Of a stretch of 64,000 bases of DNA, positions 43,390 through 52,468 are shown one piece after another. The position numbers and the translations under genes are program-made. Under the pieces are notes generated by a model that was not told the origin of the DNA, made no database searches, and saw nothing but the letters and a program-made list of their open reading frames with translations. The stretch is from Corynebacterium sp. HMSC04H06 (lineage in GTDB: Bacteria > Actinomycetota > Actinomycetes > Mycobacteriales > Mycobacteriaceae), in contig NZ_KV823424.1 in the NCBI RefSeq assembly GCF_001815935.1, forward strand, positions 1-64,000, given 5' to 3'. The first letter of the stretch is position 1. Each line of letters begins with the position of its first letter.

Positions 43390-43449
43390 GGTTGATTTTC
43401 ATCAACCAGTCGGTTGACTGGCAAATCAACCGCCGCCCCGATTACTTTC
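43390..43449 (+). promoter_or_regulatory. Operator/promoter region between chrS-like and hrtB-like genes
   Basis: Four related half-sites: GGTTGAT (43390-43396), ATCAACC (43401-43407), GGTTGAC (43412-43418) and ATCAACC (43425-43431). Their starts are 11, 11 and 13 bp apart, about one helical turn. Pairs 1-2 and 3-4 are inverted. A further perfect repeat CCAGTC-GGTT-GACTGG (43406-43421) overlaps. TACTTT (43444-43449) is a possible -10 for hrtB. The arrangement suits binding of two regulator dimers. Confidence 0.6.
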
Positions 43450-43475
43450 TGAGCTGGGCAAACCATGATGAAGGT

Positions 43476-44489
43476 ATGCTCTTAGCACTTCGAGATATCG
43501 CCTATGCCCGCGGCCGGTTCGCGCTGATGACCGCAGTCGTCGGGCTCATTACCCTATTGCTCGTCATGCTGAGCGGACTCACCGGCGGCCTCAGCAAGCA
43601 AAACACTTCCGCCCTGGAGGCGCTCGACCCGGCTGGCGTGGTCTTCAGCAGCGACGAGCCCTCGTTCAGCGACTCCCAGGTGGACCGGGACTTCGCCGCC
43701 GACTACCCCGGTGCCACCGCCCTGGGAGTAAGCCAGACCCGGATCGCCTCCAGCGAGGAGGCCGGCACCGTCGCGGTGATGGGCCTGCCCGAAGGCAGCC
43801 TCGTCCCCGGCACCGAGACTCCGGTGAAATCCGGGCAGCTGCAACTGTCCGAGACGGCCGCCGAGGACGTCGCCGCCTCCGCCGGGGAGATGCTCCAGGT
43901 AGGCGGGGAGGACGCCCGGGTCGCCGGGACCGTCCCGGACGAGTTCTACTCTCACTCCCCCGTTGCCTGGACCACCACGGAGACCTGGCGCGAGGTCGCG
44001 CACGCCCCGCAGGACGTCGTCGGCACTGTCCTTCTGACCGAGGACGCCGACGCGCTGGGCGCGGTCTCCCTCAAGGACGCCCTCGGCGGGCTGGCCAGCT
44101 ACCAGTCGGAGCGCGGCTCGCTGCTGACCATGCAGGGCTTCCTCTACGCCATCTCCGCGCTGGTGACCGTCGCTTTCCTTTCCGTGTGGACCATCCAGCG
44201 CACCCGCGACCTGTCCGTCCTGCGGGCACTCGGCGCCGACGGTTCCTACCTGCGCCGCGACGCGCTCGGCCAGGCCGCCGTGGTCCTGGGGCTGGGCACG
44301 GTCCTCGGCGCCGTCGTGGGCTGGGGGCTGGGCGAAGCCGCGGCCCAGGCGCTGCCGTTTGAACTGTCCATCAACACCGTGCTGGTGCCCGCCGTGGGCA
44401 TCTGGCTGCTTGGCTTGGCGGGGGCGGCGCTGGCTACCCGCAAGGTCTCCCGTACCGATCCGATGCTGGCTCTAGGAGGGGCTGCCTAA
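43476..44489 (+). CDS. hrtB: ABC exporter permease, HrtB-like (FtsX family)
   Basis: 337-residue membrane protein: helix 1 at residues 15-35 (MTAVVGLITLLLVMLSGLTG), a large extracellular domain of about 180 residues, then three helices (FLYAISALVTVAFLSVWTI, QAAVVLGLGTVLGAVVGWGLG, LVPAVGIWLLGLAGAALA) with the FtsX segment TRDLSVLRALGADGSYLRRD. In corynebacteria HrtBA exports toxic heme. ATG 43476 has GAAGG just upstream. Confidence 0.82.
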   Translation: MLLALRDIAYARGRFALMTAVVGLITLLLVMLSGLTGGLSKQNTSALEALDPAGVVFSSDEPSFSDSQVDRDFAADYPGATALGVSQTRIASSEEAGTVAVMGLPEGSLVPGTETPVKSGQLQLSETAAEDVAASAGEMLQVGGEDARVAGTVPDEFYSHSPVAWTTTETWREVAHAPQDVVGTVLLTEDADALGAVSLKDALGGLASYQSERGSLLTMQGFLYAISALVTVAFLSVWTIQRTRDLSVLRALGADGSYLRRDALGQAAVVLGLGTVLGAVVGWGLGEAAAQALPFELSINTVLVPAVGIWLLGLAGAALATRKVSRTDPMLALGGAA

Positions 44490-44490
44490 G

Positions 44491-45171
44491 ATGAATTACC
44501 CACTTGATCTACGCAATATCACCGTCACCTACCCCGATGGCCCGACCGTGACCATTGCCCTCGACGCCGCGGACCTGCAGGTTCCGGCCGGCCAGGTCAC
44601 CGCGCTCGTCGGCGAGTCCGGCTCCGGCAAGTCCACCCTGCTGTCGGTGGGCGCCGGGCTGGTGGTCCCGGACAGCGGGAGCGTGCGCGTCGCCGGTACC
44701 GATCTCACCGATGCCCCGGACAAGCTGCGCTCCCAAACCCGCCGCAACCACATCGGCATCATCTTCCAGCAGGCCAACCTCATCGCCTCCCTGACCGTGC
44801 GCGAGCAGCTCGAGATTGTCGATCACATCAGCGGACGCAAGCGCCGCCCGCACCACGCCGACGAGCTCCTCGAGCAGGTCGGCCTGGGCGGCCTGGGCGG
44901 TCGCCGCATGCAGCAGCTGTCCGGCGGCCAGCGCCAGCGCGTCAACATCGCCCGCGCCCTGATGGCCGACCCGGAGGTCCTACTGGCGGATGAGCCGACG
45001 AGCGCGCTGGACTCCAAGCTCAGCCAGCAGATCATGGACCTTTTGATCCGGCTTACCCGCGAGCGCGATCTCGCCACGGTGGTGGTTACCCACGATCGGG
45101 GCTTGGCCGCCGAGTGCGACGCCGTAGTGGAGGTCAATGACGGAAAGATTAAGGAGACGATAGTAACCTAG
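44491..45171 (+). CDS. hrtA: ABC exporter ATP-binding protein, HrtA-like
   Basis: 226-residue ATPase of the MacB/LolD class. Walker A GESGSGKST (about 41-49), Q-loop IIFQQANLIASL, signature LSGGQRQRVNIARA, Walker B VLLADEPTSALD, switch VTHDRGL. Starts 1 bp after hrtB and forms the exporter with it. Confidence 0.87.
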   Translation: MNYPLDLRNITVTYPDGPTVTIALDAADLQVPAGQVTALVGESGSGKSTLLSVGAGLVVPDSGSVRVAGTDLTDAPDKLRSQTRRNHIGIIFQQANLIASLTVREQLEIVDHISGRKRRPHHADELLEQVGLGGLGGRRMQQLSGGQRQRVNIARALMADPEVLLADEPTSALDSKLSQQIMDLLIRLTRERDLATVVVTHDRGLAAECDAVVEVNDGKIKETIVT

Positions 45172-45179
45172 TTCGGGTC

Positions 45180-45968
45180 ATGTTAAAACGCCCACGTAAA
45201 GCACGTGTAGTCCCCACCGCGTATCCCCGGATGCCGCAGTGGGGACCTGCGCATATCACCATGCTGGCCGTCACGGTCGCCGCCTGCGGCGTGTTCATCG
45301 TGGCCGCGCGGCGCGTGCGCGGCACCAGCAAGGAATCCTTCCTGCGGAAGATGACCGGCTGGGTCATGCTCGTCGCCGGCACCGCCTGGACGATTATCTC
45401 CCTGGACCCGAAGCAGTTCGACGTTCGGGAGTCGCTGCCGCTGCACCTGTGCGACGTCCTGCGGCCTGTGCTGGCCATAGGTCTCATCACGGAGAACGAG
45501 CGGGCGCTCAACCTCACGTATTTCTGGGGGATTATCCTCAACCCGCAGGCAATCATCACCCCGGACGTGATCTATTACTTTGAGCCGAAGTGGCTGCGCT
45601 TTGCCACCTACTGGTTCTTCCACATCACTGCGCTGGCCACTCCCCTGGCGCTCACCTTCGGCCTGGGATACCGCCCGACCTGGGCCGGGTACCGCTCGGC
45701 CGTGGCCACCACCCCGGTCTGGATGGCCACCGCCATGCTGGTCAACCGCTTTACCGACGGCAACTACGGGTTCTTGAACCACCCGCCGGGCAGCCGCTCC
45801 ATCATCAACTACCTGGGCCCGTGGCCCTTCTATATCGTCTCCGAGATCCTCGCGGTGGGCGCGGCCTGGGCCGCGATGACCGCGCCGTGGCAGCTGCCCA
45901 ACCTGCGCCGCCGCACCCGGCCTATCGGCCCGAAGGGCCTAGTCCGCAAGCTACTGGCGCGCAAGTAG
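45180..45968 (+). CDS. YwaF-like integral membrane protein (TIGR02206 type)
   Basis: 262 residues with six to seven helices. ESLPLHLCDVLRPVLAIGL (L-P-L-H-L-C-x), FWGIILNPQAIITPDV and YGFLNHPPGSRSIINYLGPWPFYI match the YwaF/TIGR02206 family: the H-L-C motif and the N-Y-x-F-L-x-x-x-P block are the signatures. Function unknown. It begins 8 bp after hrtA and may be a third gene of the exporter operon. The end overlaps the end of the converging nnr gene by 18 bp. Confidence 0.82.
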   Translation: MLKRPRKARVVPTAYPRMPQWGPAHITMLAVTVAACGVFIVAARRVRGTSKESFLRKMTGWVMLVAGTAWTIISLDPKQFDVRESLPLHLCDVLRPVLAIGLITENERALNLTYFWGIILNPQAIITPDVIYYFEPKWLRFATYWFFHITALATPLALTFGLGYRPTWAGYRSAVATTPVWMATAMLVNRFTDGNYGFLNHPPGSRSIINYLGPWPFYIVSEILAVGAAWAAMTAPWQLPNLRRRTRPIGPKGLVRKLLARK

Positions 45969-47435
45969 CCGCGCGACAGCCGCGGGGATGGCGGCGGCTA
46001 TCTGGCCCGCGGTTGCTACCGATACCCCGTACTCCGTCGTCGCCGCGATCTCCGCGGCGTGGACGTGGATGGTCGCCGCGTGGGTGATGGACTCCATGCT
46101 CATGCCCTCCAGCGCCACTTGCGCGCCGAGGATCCCGCTGAGTACGTCGCCGGAGCCGGCCGTGGCGGCCAGCGAATGGCCCGCGTTGATGCCGACCGGG
46201 GTGGTACCGGCGCTTTCCGGGCCCACGACGGTGGTGATCCGGCCCTTGTGTAGCACCCAGCAGTCCAATGCCCCGGCGAGAGCCTCCTGCGCCTTCAGGC
46301 GCCCGGCGGGCTTTTCGCCCTGCACGCAGCCGGCGTAGAGGGCGTCGAATTCCGCCGCGTGCGGGGTCAGCAGGACCGCCGGGTGCGCGCGGACCAGGCT
46401 TTGCAGGCGCGGGCTTTCGGCCAGCTGGCGCAGGCCGTCGGCGTCGATGATCACCGCGCACTCGGGGCGCTGCAGCACCGCCTCCAGCTCCTTTGCGGCC
46501 GCCTTTGCCCTACCGGGGCCGACCACCCAGCTATCGACGCGGGCGTCCGTCCCGGTGGCCGAGACAATCTCCGGGAAGCGCTGGGTGGCGCCGGGGTTGT
46601 TGAGGACCTGGACCATGGATGGCGTCGTGCGCAGGGCGCCGGCTGCGGCCAGCACCCCGGCGCCCGGGTAGCGCTGGCTGCCGGCGCAGATCCCGGTCAC
46701 CCCGCCGCTGTACTTGTGGGAGTGGATGCCGGGTCGGGGATCCGGGATGGGGCCGGTAGTTTCCGCAGGGTAAAGAAATGGCGAGTCCCAAACATAGCCG
46801 CTGCCTACGGTGGGTTCGGTCGATAGATAGGCGTCCGGGGTATGCCGGCCGAGCGCTTCGGCGAAGCCAGGTACTTCGCCGACGATGACCTCGCCGCACT
46901 CGGCCGCCACGGCCTGGCCCAGCCGGCCTCCGCCGAAGGTGACGGTGACGTCGGCGCAGACCGCGTTGTCCGCGGCCACTCCCGAGTCGGCGTCTACCCC
47001 GGTGGGCATGTCGACGGAGAGGACCTGCGCGCCGGCCAGCAGGCAGTGCACGTCCGCGTCCAGGCCGCGGGCCGAGCCCAGCCCGGCGACGGCGTCGATG
47101 ACCAGATCGAACTGTCCCGGCTGCGGCCCCTTGTGGTTGATGGTGACGCCCGCCTCCTTCGCGGCGGCCAGGGCCCGCGGCTGGGCGGAGCCAGTGACCA
47201 GCAGGGCCTCGACCGAGCGGCCGAGCTGCGCTAACAGGGCGCCGGCGTAGAGTCCGTCGCCGCCGTTGCCCCCGGGTCCGGCCAGCACCAGGATGCGCCC
47301 GGAGGCCGACATCGCCGCCGCGGTGCGGGCGACGGCCTGGGCGGCGGCGCGCATGACGTGGTCCGGCTCGGGCTCGGCGGCGAGCAGTTCCTTCTCGGCG
47401 GCGCGGACAGCGGCAGTGCTATAGGTGGCTAACAT
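45951..47435 (-). CDS. nnr: bifunctional NAD(P)H-hydrate repair enzyme (epimerase/dehydratase)
   Basis: 494 residues in two domains. The N-terminal YjeF epimerase (about 1-215) has LVLAGPGGNGGDGLYAG (N-x-G-D-G) and a catalytic Asp in DAVAGLG. The C-terminal ADP-dependent dehydratase has the ribokinase-like GICAGSQRYPGAGVLAAAGAL, LLTPHAAEFDAL and AGHSLAATAGSGDVLSGILGAQ with the catalytic GSGD. Repairs hydrated NADH/NADPH. ATG 47435; TAGGCT 6 nt upstream and GGAGGC as RBS. Confidence 0.93.
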   Translation of the reverse strand: MLATYSTAAVRAAEKELLAAEPEPDHVMRAAAQAVARTAAAMSASGRILVLAGPGGNGGDGLYAGALLAQLGRSVEALLVTGSAQPRALAAAKEAGVTINHKGPQPGQFDLVIDAVAGLGSARGLDADVHCLLAGAQVLSVDMPTGVDADSGVAADNAVCADVTVTFGGGRLGQAVAAECGEVIVGEVPGFAEALGRHTPDAYLSTEPTVGSGYVWDSPFLYPAETTGPIPDPRPGIHSHKYSGGVTGICAGSQRYPGAGVLAAAGALRTTPSMVQVLNNPGATQRFPEIVSATGTDARVDSWVVGPGRAKAAAKELEAVLQRPECAVIIDADGLRQLAESPRLQSLVRAHPAVLLTPHAAEFDALYAGCVQGEKPAGRLKAQEALAGALDCWVLHKGRITTVVGPESAGTTPVGINAGHSLAATAGSGDVLSGILGAQVALEGMSMESITHAATIHVHAAEIAATTEYGVSVATAGQIAAAIPAAVARLLARQ

Positions 47436-47444
47436 GCCTCCAGC

Positions 47445-48257
47445 CTAGGCTGGCTGGCAGCTCGGGCACCAGAAAAGATTGCGGGATTCCAGCGCGCGCT
47501 CGGCAATCGGGGTGCCGCACACGTAGCAGCCCAGGCCGGCCCGGCGGTAGACATAGACCTCTCCCCCATGATCGTCCTGGCGCGGATCGCGTCCCATCGC
47601 CTCCGGGGTGTGCTCGTCGCGGACGGTGTCAATCCGGCCGCGCTCCACGCCTACCTGCATGAGGAAGACCAGATCCGCCCAGAGGGCATCGAAAGCCGCA
47701 CGGTCTAGCTCCTGGCCGGGAAGGAAAGGGCTAATGCCCTGCCGGAAAAGGGCCTCCGCGCGATAGATATTGCCTACCCCGGCGAACAGGTGCTGGTCCA
47801 TCAGCAGCGAAGCAATGCTGCGCCGGGAACGGTGCACCTTCTCCCAGACCACCTCGGGGTTCGCGTCCGCGCGCAGCGGGTCCTCGCCCACCTTGGTCAG
47901 GCGGGCGGCGTAGTCTTCCTCGGTGATAAGCCGGCAGAACTGCGGGCCACGCAGGTTGGCCGCCAACCCGTCGGTGGCGATCCGCAGCCGGATTTGTCCC
48001 CAGACGTCTTCTGCCGGCTCGAAGCGCAGGGAGCCGATAAGCCCTAGGTGGATGTAGATGATGTGCTCCGGCTGCGGTGCATCGAAGTGCACGAAGAGGT
48101 GCTTGCCGAAGGGATCGGCCCGGTCGATTTTGCGCCCGTCTAGCTGCGCGGCCTCGGCGGCGAAGCGACCCTGGGGGCTGGTGACCTGCAGCGCGCGGTG
48201 CCGGAAATCCCGGTTGAGACGATTGGCTAGACGGTGGATGACGTGACCTTCGGGCAT
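47445..48257 (-). CDS. Fpg/Nei family DNA glycosylase (endonuclease VIII-like)
   Basis: 270-residue base-excision repair enzyme. After Met removal the N-terminal Pro-Glu (MPEGHVIHRLANRL) provides the catalytic nucleophile and acid, as in Nei proteins. The helix-2-turn-helix segment SLLMDQHLFAGVGNIYRAEAL is present, and the C-terminal zinc finger reads CYVCGTPI and WCPSCQ. Start 48257 is set by the need for Pro2; upstream codons are not coding. TAGACT is 8 nt before the ATG. Downstream end lies 9 bp before the nnr start. Confidence 0.92.
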   Translation of the reverse strand: MPEGHVIHRLANRLNRDFRHRALQVTSPQGRFAAEAAQLDGRKIDRADPFGKHLFVHFDAPQPEHIIYIHLGLIGSLRFEPAEDVWGQIRLRIATDGLAANLRGPQFCRLITEEDYAARLTKVGEDPLRADANPEVVWEKVHRSRRSIASLLMDQHLFAGVGNIYRAEALFRQGISPFLPGQELDRAAFDALWADLVFLMQVGVERGRIDTVRDEHTPEAMGRDPRQDDHGGEVYVYRRAGLGCYVCGTPIAERALESRNLFWCPSCQPA

Positions 48258-48836
48258 AGTTTCCCAGTCTAGTCGGCAGGGCACTCATCGCCGCCGCCCG
48301 CGGCTGGTGACGGAACTCATATTACCTATAACATCGTCGTTTCCTGTACGCCGCTGCGGGCTTCTCCCCTGCGCACAGTTTTAGCATCAGGAAGCCTCAA
48401 GGTGGACCGGACAATTGCGGACGAGATACCGTTTAAGCGAATTCATAACTTCGGTGCTATCTGCGGTACTCTCACGGGCACTCGACGCCGTCCGAGAGGG
48501 TTGACGTCGGGTACGGGCGTGGCGGTTGTTGGGTAAGAGCGGCAACCGTCGGATGCGCTTATTCCTGGAGAGAGGCGAACGGCGCCGCTCACCCCATATT
48601 CCTTTCCGTGGGTGGCGGCGCCGTTTGACATATCCGGGTCTTCCCTGGCACCCAGCTCTCCCCCGGCGTCCGGATGCCCCCAGCGCAAAGAAGATGACAA
48701 ATTTTTCGGGTCTCGTTATAGGGTGACTAGGATTTCTATGACTTTTAGCTCGGGGTTGCGTAGACTGTAGCGGCGTACATAAATCGATAAGACGGCAGTA
48801 ACGCCGCCCATGCTGATGGAGCAAGAAGGGCCATTT
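48258..48836. other. Long intergenic region upstream of the DUF1846 gene
   Basis: 579 bp without a clear gene. Contents: a large hairpin (arms about 48578-48594 and 48608-48625, AACGGCGCCGC core) with a weak T tail on the plus strand; and the likely DUF1846 promoter, TATGAC (48737-48742), 18 nt, TAGACT (48761-48766). A minus-strand reading at 48387-48460 ends in MNSLKRYLVRNCPVHLEAS, slightly like the ends of some transposases, but too little remains to identify it. Confidence 0.4.
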
Positions 48837-50333
48837 ATGACGCACGCACTTGGATTCGACCGCGAAAAATACATCCAACTCCAGTCCGAACACATCAGTG
48901 CCCGGCGGCGTGACATCGGGGGAAAGCTTTACCTCGAGATGGGCGGCAAGCTTTTTGACGATATGCACGCCTCCCGCGTGCTGCCCGGGTTCACCCCGGA
49001 CAACAAGATTGCCATGCTGGAGCACATCCGGGATGAGGTGGAAATCCTCATCTGCATTAACGCCAAGGATATCGCCCGCCAGAAGGTGCGTGCGGACCTG
49101 GGCATCCTCTACGAAGACGACCTGCTGCGGCTGGTCGACGTCTTCCGCGAGCGCGGTTTCTTGGTAAACAACGTGGTGATGACCCAGCTGGAGGACGGTA
49201 ACGGCCCGGCCGAAGCCTTCATCGACAAGCTGGAGCGCTTGGGGCTTAAGGTCGCTCGGCACCACATCATTCCCGGTTACCCGACCGACACGGACCTGAT
49301 CGTCTCCGAGGAGGGGCTGGGGCGCAACGAATTCGCCGAGACCACCCGGGACCTCGTGGTGGTCACTGCGCCGGGGCCGGGCTCCGGCAAGCTGGCCACC
49401 GCGTTGAGCCAGATTTACCACGAGCACCAGCGCGGCGTGCAGGCCGGCTACGCCAAGTTTGAGACCTTCCCCATCTGGAACCTGCCGCTCGAGCACCCGG
49501 TCAACCTAGCCTACGAGGCCGCGACCGTGGACCTGAACGACTCGAATATTATCGATCACTTCCACCTGTCGGCCTACGGGGAATCTACGGTGAATTACAA
49601 CCGCGACGTGGAGGCCTTCCCGCTGCTCAAGTCGCTGCTGGAGCGCCTGACGGGCCAGACCCCCTACCAGTCCCCCACGGATATGGGCGTCAACATGGCC
49701 GGCCTGTGCATTACTGACGACGCCGTCTGCTGCGCCGCCTCCCAGCAGGAGATCATCCGCCGCTACTTCAAGGCCCTGGTCGAAGAAGCCCGCGAGGGCC
49801 TGGATTCCATCCAGTCCGACCGCGCCGCGGTCATCATGGCCAAGGCCGGCATCCGCGTCGAGGACCGCCCGGTAGTCGAGCCGGCGCGCCGGCGCGCCCA
49901 GGAGACCGGCGACCCGGCCTCCGCGCTGGAGCTGGCCGACGGCACCATCATCACCGGCCGCACCTCCGGGCTGCTGGGCTGCTCGGCGGCGATGCTGCTC
50001 AACGCGCTCAAGCACCTGGCCGGTATCGACGACGAGATCCACCTGCTGTCCCCGGAGGCCATCGAGCCGATTCAGACGCTCAAGACCAAGCACCTTGGCT
50101 CCCGCAACCCGCGCCTGCACACCGACGAGGTGCTCATCGCCCTGTCGACTTCGGCCGCCAAGGATGCCAACGCCCGCCGCGCCCTCGAGCACATCAAGGA
50201 GCTGACCGGTTGCGACGTCCACACCACCACCATCCTGGGCTCGGTCGACGAAGGTATCTTCCGCAACTTGGGCGTCCTGGTGACCTCGGACCCGGTTTTC
50301 GCCCGTAAGAAGGGCCTGTACCACAAGCGCTAA
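48837..50333 (+). CDS. DUF1846 family protein (UPF0371)
   Basis: 498-residue cytoplasmic protein of unknown function. Family blocks: [15 protein letters not shown] at the start, [69 protein letters not shown] (possible nucleotide-binding loop) and [24 protein letters not shown]. The ATG at 48837 has AAGAAGGG 7 nt upstream and matches the family start; a further ATG at 48816 is in frame. Confidence 0.92.
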   Translation: MTHALGFDREKYIQLQSEHISARRRDIGGKLYLEMGGKLFDDMHASRVLPGFTPDNKIAMLEHIRDEVEILICINAKDIARQKVRADLGILYEDDLLRLVDVFRERGFLVNNVVMTQLEDGNGPAEAFIDKLERLGLKVARHHIIPGYPTDTDLIVSEEGLGRNEFAETTRDLVVVTAPGPGSGKLATALSQIYHEHQRGVQAGYAKFETFPIWNLPLEHPVNLAYEAATVDLNDSNIIDHFHLSAYGESTVNYNRDVEAFPLLKSLLERLTGQTPYQSPTDMGVNMAGLCITDDAVCCAASQQEIIRRYFKALVEEAREGLDSIQSDRAAVIMAKAGIRVEDRPVVEPARRRAQETGDPASALELADGTIITGRTSGLLGCSAAMLLNALKHLAGIDDEIHLLSPEAIEPIQTLKTKHLGSRNPRLHTDEVLIALSTSAAKDANARRALEHIKELTGCDVHTTTILGSVDEGIFRNLGVLVTSDPVFARKKGLYHKR

Positions 50334-50353
50334 GCCGCAGGTCAACAATTCGG

Positions 50354-50403
50354 ATTTTGCCGATGCCCCGCCTAAAATTCAAAGGCGTGAGCATCGGCAA
50401 AAT
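50354..50403. repeat. 13-bp perfect inverted repeat across the trhO start
   Basis: Arms ATTTTGCCGATGC (50354-50366) and its exact complement (50391-50403), with an inner stem CGCCT/AGGCG (50370-50374, 50383-50387). The trhO GTG (50387-50389) is between the inner and outer right arms. TAAAAT (50373-50378), a near-perfect -10, lies in the loop, 8 nt before the GTG. Confidence 0.75.
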
Positions 50404-51325
50404 TCTCCTGTACTACTGCTTTACCCCGCTCAAGGACCCGCAGGCCATCATGCTGTGGCAGCGGGACCTGTGCGAATCCCTGGGGCTTAAAGGCCGTATC
50501 CTGGTCTCCGAGCACGGGATCAACGGCACCGTGGGCGGGGACATGAACGCCTGCAAGCGCTACGTGCGCAAGACTCGCGACTACCCCGGCTTCAAAAAGA
50601 TGGCCTTCAAGTGGTCGGAGGGCTCCGCAGACGACTTCCCGCGCCTGTCGGTGAAGGTGCGCGACGAGATCGTGGCCTTCGGCGCGCCGGAGGAGCTGCA
50701 GGTCGACGAGGACGGCGTCGTGGGCGGCGGGGTCCACCTGCGCCCGGAGCAGGTCAACGAGCTGGTCGCCGAGCGGGGCGACGACGTCGTCTTTTTCGAC
50801 GGCCGTAACGCTATGGAGGCCGAGATCGGCAAGTTCAAGGGCGCGGTGGTGCCGGACGTGAACACTACGCACGACTTCATCAAGGAGCTCGAGTCCGGCA
50901 AATACGACTGGATGAAGGACCGGCCCGTCGTGTCCTATTGCACCGGCGGCATTCGCTGCGAGGTCCTCTCCGCCCTGATGAAAAACCGCGGTTTCAACGA
51001 GGTCTACCAAATCGATGGCGGGATCGTGCGCTACGGGGAGAAATACGGCAACGACGGCCTGTGGGAAGGATCGATGTACGTCTTCGACAAGCGCATGCAC
51101 CACGAATTCGGCATCGGCACCGAGGATCCCGGCTTTATCCAGCTGGGCCACTGCGTGCACTGCGGGGCCGGGACGAATACCTTCCACAACTGCATCAACG
51201 AGGACACCTGCCGGCGCCAGGTCCTCATCTGCGACGACTGCGTCCAGCACACCGAGACCCAGCACTGCGGCCGGCCCGATTGCGCGGCGGTGGCCGCCCG
51301 TGGCGCGGAGAACGCGGACAACTAG
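50387..51325 (+). CDS. trhO: tRNA uridine-34 hydroxylase (rhodanese-domain, UPF0176)
   Basis: Hydroxylates uridine 34 of certain tRNAs in an oxygen-dependent step. 312 residues from the GTG at 50387. N-terminal acylphosphatase-like domain ([37 protein letters not shown]), a rhodanese domain with catalytic Cys in [11 protein letters not shown] (about residues 184-194), and a C-terminal cysteine-rich zinc-binding tail ([36 protein letters not shown]). The family in corynebacteria begins M-S-I-x-K-I, matching the GTG; ATG 50363 would add eight residues and lies in the inverted repeat. Confidence 0.9.
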   Translation: MSIGKILLYYCFTPLKDPQAIMLWQRDLCESLGLKGRILVSEHGINGTVGGDMNACKRYVRKTRDYPGFKKMAFKWSEGSADDFPRLSVKVRDEIVAFGAPEELQVDEDGVVGGGVHLRPEQVNELVAERGDDVVFFDGRNAMEAEIGKFKGAVVPDVNTTHDFIKELESGKYDWMKDRPVVSYCTGGIRCEVLSALMKNRGFNEVYQIDGGIVRYGEKYGNDGLWEGSMYVFDKRMHHEFGIGTEDPGFIQLGHCVHCGAGTNTFHNCINEDTCRRQVLICDDCVQHTETQHCGRPDCAAVAARGAENADN

Positions 51326-51476
51326 CCCGGCTGGGCCATTGAGTACCCGCGCCCCGGCGGTGAAATTCTCTTAGTTTAGGGCGCCGCGGGCGCGGACGGG
51401 GGAGGCATCCGGCAGGCCAGCGGTGCCCGGATCTACCCCCACGGTGTGGTCCTCGGGGGTACAAATCGGCGCCCCT

Positions 51477-51772
51477 GGTGGATAAGGCTGGGGGAGTTAT
51501 CCACAGGTATCTGTAGAATTCGCTCTCACCTTTGCTTTCGCCACCGAAGTATCCACCGGGCGCTGTGGATAACTTCCCGGTTTTCTGACCTGCGGTTTTA
51601 ATAGGTGCAGGTCAGGAGTGGTTTAAAAGTGTGAATACTTTAAGGAAAACCGTGAATAACTTTCCTACCTGCGGGGACGGGGAGTCACATTCGCGCTGTA
51701 TATTTTTTGTAACCGTCCGCGCCCGGCGGAAGTTATCCACAGGAAGGGGAGGTTTATCCACAGTCATTCACA
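51477..51772. other. Cluster of DnaA boxes between converging genes
   Basis: Four perfect copies of TTATCCACA: 51497-51505 (+), 51564-51572 (-), 51733-51741 (+) and 51754-51762 (+). Near matches: 51477-51485 (8 of 9, minus), 51549-51557, 51630-51638, 51651-51659 and 51764-51772 (7 of 9). The middle part (51581-51660) is richer in A+T and contains a 9-bp perfect inverted repeat (51585-51593 / 51607-51615). trhO and rplI both end toward this region, so it is not a gene promoter. No dnaA or dnaN gene is in the window. Confidence 0.8.
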
Positions 51773-51858
51773 GTTCGGCTCGTGATTGCGGGAGTCGCGG
51801 TTGCCGGTGGGGTGGGGAAACGGGGGGAGAAGGGGAAGATGTTCTGAGAGTGGGCATG

Positions 51859-51915
51859 CAAAAAGGCCCTGGGAGCGGAATCCCACCTCACATAGGATTG
51901 CCGGCCCCAAGGCCT
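51859..51915 (-). terminator. Terminator of the rpsF-ssb-rplI operon
   Basis: On the minus strand AGGCCTTGGGG (51915-51905) pairs with CCCAGGGCCT (51873-51864, one G-T pair), followed by TTTTTGC (51864-51858). About 50 bp after rplI. Confidence 0.75.
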
Positions 51916-51964
51916 TAAAGCTGCTGTTGTCTTTGGGTCTATGGTTTGACCGTCGAGCGCCTAA

Positions 51965-52417
51965 TTAGGCAGCTACGACCGAGAAGTTCACCTTGCCGAG
52001 AACGTCAGCGTGCAGCTGGAGCTCGACCTGGTAGTTGCCGGTCTTCTTGACCAGGCCCTTGGGCATCTTGACGATGCGCTTGTCCAGGTTCGGGCCGCCA
52101 GCCTTCTTCACGGCGTTGACGATGTCCTCAGCGTTCACGGAGCCGAAGAGCTTGCCCTTCTCGGAGGTCTTAACCTCAACCGTGACGTCGTTGAGCTGTT
52201 CAAGCTGATCGCGGATCTCACGAGCGTGGTCCAGGTCGCGGATTGCGCGGGCTTCCTGGGCGCGCTTGATGCCCTCGATCTGCTTTTCTGCGCCGCGGGT
52301 GGCAACGATGGCCAGGCCGCGCGGCAGCAGGTAGTTACGTCCGTAGCCGTTCTTAACCTCAACAATTTCGCCGGGGGCGCCGAGGTTCTCAACGGCAGCG
52401 GTGAGGATCAGCTTCAT
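51965..52417 (-). CDS. rplI: 50S ribosomal protein L9
   Basis: 150 residues. The N-terminal rRNA-binding domain [20 protein letters not shown] and [16 protein letters not shown] (V-K-x-G-Y-A/G-R-N-Y-L) is the L9 signature; a long connecting helix and the C-terminal domain ending [20 protein letters not shown] follow. Last gene after rpsF and ssb. Confidence 0.97.
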   Translation of the reverse strand: MKLILTAAVENLGAPGEIVEVKNGYGRNYLLPRGLAIVATRGAEKQIEGIKRAQEARAIRDLDHAREIRDQLEQLNDVTVEVKTSEKGKLFGSVNAEDIVNAVKKAGGPNLDKRIVKMPKGLVKKTGNYQVELQLHADVLGKVNFSVVAA

Positions 52418-52468
52418 GATCCCTGCCTTTCAATTGAGTCGTTTATTCGATGATTACTGCGCACTTAG

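Larger units (their letters stand above)
51326..51964. other. Long intergenic region between trhO and rplI
   Basis: 639 bp. It holds the DnaA-box cluster and, at its right end, the terminator of the rpsF-ssb-rplI operon. The first 130 bp are very GC-rich without recognised signals. Plus-strand frames here (for example 51786-51968) have no RBS and unusual composition and are not counted as genes. Confidence 0.7.

Noticed and set aside
48387..49496. Minus-strand frame of 369 codons partly opposite the DUF1846 gene
   Set aside because: Mostly antisense to a well-conserved protein; only its last 20 residues look vaguely like a transposase end, too little to call.
51477..51772. DnaA-box cluster as the main chromosomal origin
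   Set aside because: dnaA and dnaN are not adjacent, and in corynebacteria oriC lies at dnaA; gene order places oriC outside the window beyond pcnA.
51786..51968. Small plus-strand genes in the trhO-rplI gap
   Set aside because: No RBS, unusual composition, overlap with the DnaA-box region and the rplI terminator.
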